NCBI GenBank assembly: GCA_973895155.1
Contig: OZ316892.1
Span: 992,001 to 1,056,000, forward strand
DNA from: Marsupella aquatica
Taxonomy: Eukaryota > Marchantiophyta
Length of the DNA: 64,000 bases
Reading direction: 5' to 3'
A program made the position numbers and the translations under genes. This document shows, in pieces, positions 55,812 to 64,000 of this stretch; the stretch's first letter is position 1; every line of letters begins with the position of its first letter. The notes beneath the pieces are model-generated. The model was not told the origin of the DNA. It worked only from the letters and a program-made list of their open reading frames with translations, and ran no database searches.

Positions 55812-58800
55812 CTACTTGTGATGCAATTGCAAAACCTGCAATACGTCACGGTGTCTAGAGAAACTCTCCAAAGGAATCACTTTGGTAAATGCGTCAGCCG
55901 GGTTGAGTTTACCATCAATCTTGACTAGCTCAAACAAATTATCAGACACAGCCTGCCTGATAAAATGGTACCTGACGTCAATGTGCTTCACTCTACTGTC
56001 CATCACCTGGTTCACAGCAAGGTGGAGCGCACTTTGACTATCACAATGGAGCTTCACATTCCCCTGTGGCAATCCCATTTCAGTGATAAGTCTATCCAAC
56101 CAAATCGCTTCCTTTGCTGCTTCCGCAGCTGCAACATACTCCGCTTCTGTAGTAGACTGAGCAATACACTTCTGCAAAGTAGACCTCCAACTTATGCATC
56201 CACCGCCAAGTGTGAACACGTATCCTGTTGTTGATCTCCTTCGGTCCAAATCTTGTCCATAGTCAGAATCTACATAGCCAATCAATGATCTAGCATTCTT
56301 TGCATTCGCATCAAATAAAAGACCATGATCCACGGTACCCTTCAAGTACCTGATAATCCACTTCACTGCTTCCCAGTGTACCTTCCCTGGATTCGACATG
56401 TACCTGCTCACCTTGCCCATAGCCATGGCAAGATCAGGTCTAGTGCAAGTCATCAAATACATGAGACTCCCCACTGCCTTGTCATATGGAACCTTTGACA
56501 TCAACCCCTTCTCTGTGTCATCCGTAGGACAGAACGCTGATGATAACTTGAAGTGTGGAGCCAACGGGGTACTTACTGGCTTGCTATTCTCCATGTTGAA
56601 CCTTGCAATTACCTTCCTCGCATAACTGCTCTGCGTCAACCATAGCTTTGCCAGCCTCCAAGTCCCTAGTGATCTCCATACCCAAAATCCTCTTAGCTGG
56701 CCCTAAGTCCTTCATCTTAAACTCTGCACTAAGCAGTGCCTTGAGCTTAACAATCTCAGACCTATCCTTGGCTGCAATTAGCATGTCATCCACATAAAGT
56801 ACTAAAACAATGAACCCAAAGACAACATTCTTCACCGGTTTCAAATACACACAAGGGTCAAATACACTTCTATGAAAACCTTGTGACCGAATCCAATCGT
56901 CAAACCGCTTGTTCCACTGTCTTGGTGACTGCTTCAACCCATACAAGGATTTCAGCAATCTGCAAACCAATTCCTCCTGTCCTCTCTTCACAAAACCTAG
57001 CGGTTGTCTCATGAAGATCACCTCTTCCAATGTGCCATAGAGGAAAGCTGTGACAACATCCATCTGATCTAGGAGCAGACCAAACATTACAACAAGTACA
57101 CACAATAGTCGTATTGTAGAGTACTTAGCAACTGGTGAGAAGACCTCATTCTAATCCACACCTTTCTCTTGTGTGAATCCCTTTGCTACCAATCTAGCCT
57201 TGTAGACCTTCGATCCACCTCCTATGGAATTATCCTTCAGCTTGTAAATCCACTTGCTGTCCACCACTTGCTGACCCTTAGGCAGCTTAACAAGCTCTCA
57301 AGTTTTGTTGTCCTTTAGTGACTGCATCTCTGTTTGCATTGCTGCAGTCCACTTTTGCTTCTCCTTTGAAGCACTTGCCTCATGAAATGAAGAAGGTTCT
57401 CCTTCTTCCAAAATTAACGCATCACCCTCATCATCAGCTGTAAAATCATCCTCTTGCAGTTGAGATGAATCAACCCACTGTCCATACCTTGATGGAGCGC
57501 GTACAGTGCGACCAGATGTTCTTCTAGCCGATGACTCCGGTTGATCTGCGTGTGCTGGTACAATTTGAAGCTCAACAGCATCCACTTGCTGCTCACCAGC
57601 ATCAACAAACTCCTCTGGTTCCTCTGGCACAGGAACCAGCTCCATAATTGGAGCAACTCCTTCTCTCCGGTCATGCACCTCATAACCAATCTCCCCCTCA
57701 ACGAGATCCGGGATAGGAGATTTTCTTTTGTCAGTACGGGAGACCTGAGTATTCTCCCCCTCCTTCAATAATCTGGATTCATTGAAGGAAACATCCCTAC
57801 TGACAACGAGCTTACAGGCAATAGGATCCCATAGCCTATAGGCTTTCACACCACTCTGGTACCCAAGAAAAACACATTTCCTGGAGGTAGGATCCAACTT
57901 GGTCCTATTCTGCTTTGGTGTGAGAGCATATGCATCACTTCCAAAAATTACCAAGCCATGATAGTCTGCTTGCCGCTTATAGCGCATCTCAAACGGCGTT
58001 TTGAAATTGATAGCACTAGAAGGAGAAAGATTTACCAAATAAGCTGCGGTATTGACAGCTTCTGCCCAAAATTCTTGTGGTAAACCTGATTGGCTCAACA
58101 TACTCCGTGACCGCTCCAACAGTGTCCGATTGAGCCTCTCAGCGACACCATTCTGCTGCGGAGTATAAACTGTGGTGAGATGGCGAGTTATCCCCTGTTC
58201 TGAACAATACTCTTCAAATTCCATTGAAGTGTACTCCCCGCCGTTGTCTGACCTCAAACTCTTCACCCTTGTATCCAAACACTTGATCGTGTTTCCAGTC
58301 TGATTCTCCACCTGGGCCTTCCATTTCTTAAAAATGGACAAGACATCAGACTTATGCGTCATGAAATAAATCCACACAAATCTTGAGTAATCATCAATAA
58401 ATGATACATAGTACAACTTTCCAGAGTGTGAGGGAGTCGGGGATGGACCCCACACGTCACTATGTATGTACTCAAGAACCGCTTTGGAACGATGAGTTCC
58501 AACACCAAAAGCACGACGATGCTGCTTTCCAAGAATGCAATGCTCACAAAACTCTAATTTACAAGATTGCAAATCAGAAATGAGTCCATTCTTCCGTAAG
58601 ATAGCCAAACCCTTCTCACTCATGTGGCCTAGCCGTGAATGCCACAGTTGAGTCATCTCCTCATGAGACTTGGTTACATTGGCCTCTCCACATACAGTAT
58701 TGCCCTGTAACACATACAAATTCTTTTGTCTACTCCCCTTCAAAATCACTGTCTCTCCCGACCTGACTTGAAGTTCATCATCAATAACGCTCCATTGATG

Positions 58801-60126
58801 ACCATTTGAATCCAACACACCGAGTGAAATCAGATTCTTACGCATGCCAGGTACATACCTGACTCCGGACACTGTGCGCACAGCGCCATCAAACATTTGA
58901 ATCTTCACAAACCCAATTCCCTCAATTTGACAGGAGTGATCATTTCCCATCAGAACTGAACCGTTTGAAATAGAGTAAGAACTGAAAAACTCACGAATGT
59001 AACAAATATGAAAAGAGCAAGCACAATCAAGAATCCACACATCATCTGCTCTCCTAGATGACGTGCACAGGGCATACCCCCGGCTTCATAAAACATACTC
59101 ATCATTGAGTAAATCAGCTTCTCCATCAGCCCTAGCCACATTTGCCGATGAAGTTTCCGCTGCCTTTCCCTTACAGTCTCGCTTGAAGTGTCCAACTTGG
59201 TTGCACTTCCAACATGTCACCTGCCTCCTCTGAGGGGATTTACCCTTGGACTTAGATCTGGATTTAGATCTAAACTGGGTTCTACGGTCCCCAGTTGGTC
59301 GCTGCATACTCCTCCCACGGTTAACATTGAGGGCAGCACCAGATGATGAAGGCTGTGACGTGATGTGCATCTTCTGCTGAAGATCATCATTAAGCAGAGA
59401 ACTTACCACGTCATTGTATGAAATGGTATCCCTATCACGATGCAACAACACTCGTGATAGGGACTGGTAAGATGGAGGCAATGAACTAAGAAGCTGCAGA
59501 GCCTTCGTCTCATCATTCAAAGTCTCCCCAAGGTTTTCCAAGTCAACGACCATGTCGTTGAAAGCATCCACATGGTCTTGCAACTTCGTACCAGATTCCT
59601 TCATCCTGAAACTCATCAGTTTGTAGGAAATGTAGAGCCGGTTCGACAACTCCTTGCGGTGATACTTGCTCTGCAATTCCGCAAATAAGGACATGCAATC
59701 CTTATGTGCACCCAACTGCTTGATGATGGGAGGCATGAGATAGAGTGTAACACACCACACTCCCTGCTCCTGCATGCGGTCCCATTGTTTCTCATCAACA
59801 TCGTCTTCACGAGGGCTCAGCAGTTGGCCCATCCCTGACGCATAGAGCACTCCCTTCACCTGCTTCTCCCATAGCAAGTAGTCAGAGCGCCCATCATACT
59901 TTGTCACTTCATACTTGGGTCCCCCAAGCTTGAAAGTCCCCATCTTCTTCTTTGGCACTACCGTGAGCTCCGGTAGTAGTACTGCTTCCTCCACCACACG
60001 CCGCACCGGTGATGGTATCGGTGTCACGTGCTCTTCCTCCTGCTCCTCTCTCTGCCCCTGAAACCGCCGCGGTGATCCTCGTGCTTCAAGTTCCACGTCT
60101 TCGAAAAATTTCTCCGAATCACTCAT
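55812..60126 (-). pseudogene. Copia 2 gag-pol, disabled
   Basis: ATG at 60126 (MSDSEKFFEDVE) opens gag, with CCHC knuckle CWKCNQVGHFKRDC. The same frame continues to about 56645 but is broken by TGA at 59086-59088, TGA at 57298-57300 (usual text TWELV) and TAG at 57151-57153 (usual DYNEVFSPV). One extra base in the AAA run (plus 56647-56649) then shifts the frame before LTQSSYARKVIARF, which continues as RNase H to 55812. Recognised parts: protease WILDCACSFHIC (the usual DS replaced by DC), integrase HSRLGHMSEKGL, HSDVWGPSPTPS, LRSDNGGEYTS, TPQQNGVAERLN, reverse transcriptase MDVVTAFLYGTLEE and LYVDDMLIAAKD, RNase H QSTTEAEYVAAAEAAKE. It cannot make a full polyprotein as read. The first TGA lies at the gag/protease boundary and could in principle be read through. 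Confidence 0.93.
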
Positions 60127-61266
60127 ATGAGAAAATCACAAAAATTGTTGTTTTTCACAACTTCTCAAAAAACTCGAAACTCAACACCGCCGCGTAGCCT
60201 ACAAAGCTAGGAGTCCAATACTGAAAACCGAAATCAAAATCGAAATTTGACGGAAAAGTTATTCAAATTTCGGTCGAGGTGGGTAAAACCTTGGGAAACT
60301 CCCCCGTTTTGACCACCTCAGGGAATAACCGAAATACCAAGTACAACCCGTTGTCGGAATTGCGATGTGATTGGTGCGCTGCATTGCCAACTTCAATGGC
60401 TACGACCTCGCCGAAAAATAACCAAAAAAGTTACCGTTCGGCAGATGAAATCTTTGTCGGACGGTCAAAAAATAGCTCTCTGGTTTTTTGGAATATTCTA
60501 TGACCCTTGTACAGGCCCTGTGGGAATTTTGGAAGAACAATCGAGGGGCTGACATGTGTCCTCGAACCCCCAAAACCCCCTACCACCCTTCGTCGTCGAA
60601 ATCTGGTCGCGCGCGCAGAAAATACACACGGCAGAATGTACCCCTCGACACCAAACGCAAGATATCTCACTCGGGTTTTGACGAAATCAAGATCCGATTT
60701 CAGATTTGGAAACTAGACTCCGAGGCAATGAAGATCGATATAAGAAGCACCCAAAACGAGGAAAGAACGAGGGAGAAAAAAATTGGTAAAGATGACAGAT
60801 TTCTCTCAATTGCCATAGCCAATTTCGAATCAGTTTTTCAAAGAGAAAAAAATGGTACCTTGTCAACAACGAATGTTGATCAATTGCACTTGGTGTCGTC
60901 ACCAAGTCCAACAAGGTAATTGATTTTGCTTAGCCTTCCTCTTTGCATCAAAGAGCCAATCCCGGACTCAAAAACAATCGTCTTGCCTCAATCTCTCCGT
61001 TGAGTCAAAACACTTGACGCTTCTCCCTCCGAGTCGATTGCCAACTTTCTTCACAAAATCCAGAACGACGAAAACTTAGATCTCTCTGCACCACGAGCTC
61101 CGTTCAACGATTTCTTCACACCGTTAGAAAGCTCTTGCCCTGATCTATCCGTTGAGCCCATAAACTCCAAGTTCCATGCGATGGAACTCTGGAAAATCCA
61201 CCAACACTCAACGCTGGAAAAACCGTCATGAAATCCCGTCACGAACACACGTCACCTCCCAAGCAT
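60127..61266 (-). other. Copia 2 untranslated leader
   Basis: About 1.14 kb lies between the primer-binding site and the gag ATG, unusually long for Copia. Frames in it (60488-60919 plus) do not resemble proteins. The leader probably carries packaging and dimerisation signals. Confidence 0.6.
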
Positions 61267-61280
61267 GCTCTGATACCAAT

Positions 61281-61755
61281 TGTTGAGCATAGACGACGAT
61301 CGCAACGGCAAGCCCATGAACCATCCAACGCACAATAGTCGACACAAGAGATACGTGGTTCACCTCCTTGAGGCTACGTCCACGGGAACACACAAGAGAG
61401 TTTTACTGAACTCTAAGCCCGTCGGCTATACCGAGTCTCCACAGTGTAAGCTCTCCCTATCTCTCAAGTGGCTCCATAACAATGAGCCTTGGTTCTACCT
61501 CTCCAAGCACACATGCCTCTTATGATATAGTGTGCAACTTAGTTGTACCTAACCACATAGTTGTACCTAACCACATAGTTGTACCTAATCACGTAGTTGT
61601 ACCTAACCACATAGTTGTACCTAATCACGTAGTTGTACCTAACCACATAGTTGTACCTAATCACATAGTTGTACCTAACCACGTAGTTGTACCAACCCAC
61701 GTTGTTGTACCAACCACGTCATACCTAACCTAGACGTAAGAGTAAATACCCAACA
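61281..61755 (-). repeat. Copia 2 5' LTR
   Basis: 475 bp, identical by eye to 55146-55620, with the minisatellite at about 61540-61725. Confidence 0.95.
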
Positions 61756-61760
61756 TAGGT

Positions 61761-64000
61761 GCAAAGATGTTTCATGATCAAGAACCTTGGTGAGAATTTC
61801 ATTTTTTTAACTCAAAATAAATAAATGAGTCAATAAGTTACTACAATAACTAAGTTATATAATTTGGCTCTCAAGTTCAATTTGAATCAGCACATGAACC
61901 CTGAGTCCCTCACTTCTTTTTGTTTGACCTACCACATGCGAATTAGTTTTTTTATTGACTTTAGTAAAAGACATTTAAATTTGTATGGAAAAACATTATG
62001 GGTTGTTCATCATATTTCGAGAATTATGATAATCATAGAGTTTTCTTAATCAAACATGAAAATATTTATTACTTAAATTTCAAAGTGTTTCCCCAAATCT
62101 TTGTTCATGATATGGAACCCCCTTGGAGTGATGCCCCCGAGACATGAACCCTTAGGTCATCCTTGTATGCTTTTCTCATCATCTAGAGTATTTTTCTAGT
62201 CTTTTTATTGGCCTAATTATGCCTTTCCGTTGTCTTCTCCAGTTAAATATGAATTGCTTACCATAATTTGGGTTTTTTTTGTTATTTTAGAGTGTAATAT
62301 ACATACTTAGCTTAAGCATTCATGTACCTTTAGTTTTTCCCTCTTTTTGCAACTAAAAGTGATAGAACTCAAGTTAATTAAATTGATGAATTTTAATTCT
62401 GATATAACATTTTTTGCTCACATGAATTAAGTTGACTATTATATAGGATGAGTAGATTGAAGCACTTTTATTTTGAAATCATTGATATTATTGTTCTAAA
62501 CATTCAATTTATCTAGGTTAAATGTGAATAGAATGATAAATATAACATTAGGTTAACCACATAATTTTGACGGATGATCAATGACTAATGAGCAAATGCG
62601 AGAAGGCTTGTTTAATTTGAGAATTAAACTTAAAACCAAATACAAATAAGGAATAAGTATCTTGATGTGTCCAAAAGTATTAACAATCATATTTCACTTC
62701 TCAATTAATGTTATGCAAAAATAAATCAAATAACATTTTCAGCCAAATCAAGGTTCATATTGGGAGTTATTTTGTTGAACATACTATAGCTTAGTTTTAG
62801 ACAAGTGTGTGTAAAATTTAATTATGCATTCTATATAGGTTCAAGTCACTAACAATTCACTTACCTAGCCCAACAATTAACACTATAGAGATATGCAAGC
62901 TAGTTTTTGAGTAAGTCATAAGTTGTGTTTTTTTAATATTTCACAAAACCACATTTTTTTCTTAAATAAAATAAAATAAATTCATGAGAATTGGCTCTAT
63001 TTGTTTGAGATCATGACTTTAGATGTTAAGATTTTATAGGCACAAAACAAAATGGATAAAAAGAAATTGTGAAAAAATTGCAACTTAGATACAATTGTCA
63101 ATCACAACAAACTTTTAAGTATACCAACAAACAATTCTAAGCTTGCTATATGATGATTGTTCATATTCTCCAAGTTCAAAAGCACACATTATGCGCATAA
63201 AACGGGGCATGAAAGTGCACATTATGCACTTTATAGTTATTGATAGCAATGGATATAGATATGCATAGATTCCTCTCATAAAACAAACTCACTAAGTATA
63301 TGATACAGTAACTTTGACACCATACACAATAATCCATAAAGCTATATATACAAAATATATTAATTACACACCACAAAACAAACCAATAGAGCTGCATACA
63401 TTACAACGTATGCATAAAAGCTCATCCTTTCTACCCATATTTTTTTCTCTTGTATTTGCACCATACCAATTGATCTTCAAAGCCATGTACACAAAATGAT
63501 GTAAATATAAATCCCGATCCTTTCTTCCTATATTGTTGCCCTTTGCATTTGCACCATATAAATTAATTCAAGGAGTTACTTATACTTTGCATTAGCAATT
63601 ATGACATCATAGAAAAAACTTCACGATATATGTACACATGTACTTGGATGTCTCTTCATATGGAGTCTTTCTCATCACCCACAACATCTTTAGGTCATAG
63701 ACCCCTTAAATATAAGAAAATAATAATAATTAAATCACTATAAAATTAGATGAAAAGTACCTTGCATATCAAAAACAAATTAGGTATTATAGTGTTATAT
63801 GTACATACTAACAAATTCATCCATTATAATTTTTTTTCATTTTTGTTGCAAACTCATCATTAAATCCAGACATGATTGCAAGAGACTAAATCAAATAAAA
63901 TTCTAATTTTTATGTTACTTTTCTTACAAATTAATGGGTTTATTCAAATACTCCAATTATTTTAAATACATATACTCAAAATTAAATGTCCATAAACAAT
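61761..64000. other. AT-rich right end, no gene
   Basis: Strongly AT-rich, with stops in all frames. The only structure is a diverged tandem duplication at about 63310-63610: ATCCTTTCT...TTTGCACCATA recurs 94 bp apart (63423 and 63517), and a third, weaker copy lies to the left. Nothing else is recognised. Confidence 0.5.

Larger units (their letters stand above)
55146..61755 (-). mobile_element. Copia element 2: LTR retrotransposon with broken pol
   Basis: Two 475-bp LTRs (55146-55620 and 61281-61755) begin TGTTG and end CAACA, flanked by the 5-bp duplication TAGGT (55141-55145 and 61756-61760). In element orientation the 5' LTR is on the right. The primer-binding site TGGTATCAGAGC, complementary to the 3' end of initiator tRNA-Met, lies at 61267-61278. 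A purine tract AAGGGGAAGAT abuts the other LTR. I see no LTR difference. The coding region has three in-frame stops and a frameshift. Confidence 0.95.

Noticed and set aside
60488-60919. 143-codon ORF in the Copia 2 leader
   Set aside because: It lies antisense to the element, in its untranslated leader, and resembles no protein.

Overview
The window comes from a land-plant nuclear genome. It holds four spliced or plant-specific gene models: a TPD1-like secreted protein, an IDM1-like PHD/GNAT chromatin protein, a GDSL esterase and a dehydrin-like protein. These sit among typical plant mobile elements: LINEs with a zf-RVT C-terminus, tRNA-derived SINEs, a PIF/Harbinger-like element, a hAT element and two Copia elements. 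Short introns (about 75 to 450 bp) and the style of the LINE, hAT and Copia proteins suggest a seed-free plant such as a bryophyte or lycophyte. That placement is inference, and I do not name a species.

Layout. 1-4.9 kb: short tandem repeats, then two LINE relics meeting head to head near 3110, then a nearly perfect 242-bp inverted repeat (4381-4897). 4.9-13.9 kb: a gene-bearing stretch with a SINE, a TPD1-like gene bracketed by two direct repeats, and a seven-exon IDM1-like gene on the minus strand. 13.9-24.7 kb: mostly unrecognised DNA with one single-exon hypothetical gene, an 81-bp tandem array, and a three-exon dehydrin-like gene whose exons are mostly too short to stand out as ORFs. 24.7-28.2 kb: a complete TIR element with a truncated Harbinger-type transposase start and an intact 486-aa DNA-binding-type ORF on the opposite strand. 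28.2-43 kb: largely unrecognised, with a GDSL esterase/lipase gene that is probably degraded and a small perfect hairpin. 43-53.5 kb: a SINE with a long target-site duplication, then a decayed hAT transposon split by a young, intact Copia element. 53.5-64 kb: visibly AT-rich DNA with a hAT-type MITE and a second Copia element that has identical LTRs but a broken coding region.

The cellular genes are independent loci, not a pathway or cluster. The strongest layered story is the mobile-element history: Copia inside hAT, two Copia elements that both look young by their LTRs but differ sharply in coding integrity, and a LINE/SINE-type 3' tail in the loop of a large hairpin. I found no CRISPR array, rRNA gene, confident tRNA gene or biosynthetic cluster. 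Exon limits were read by eye from splice consensus, reading phase and family conservation. They are not supported by transcripts.
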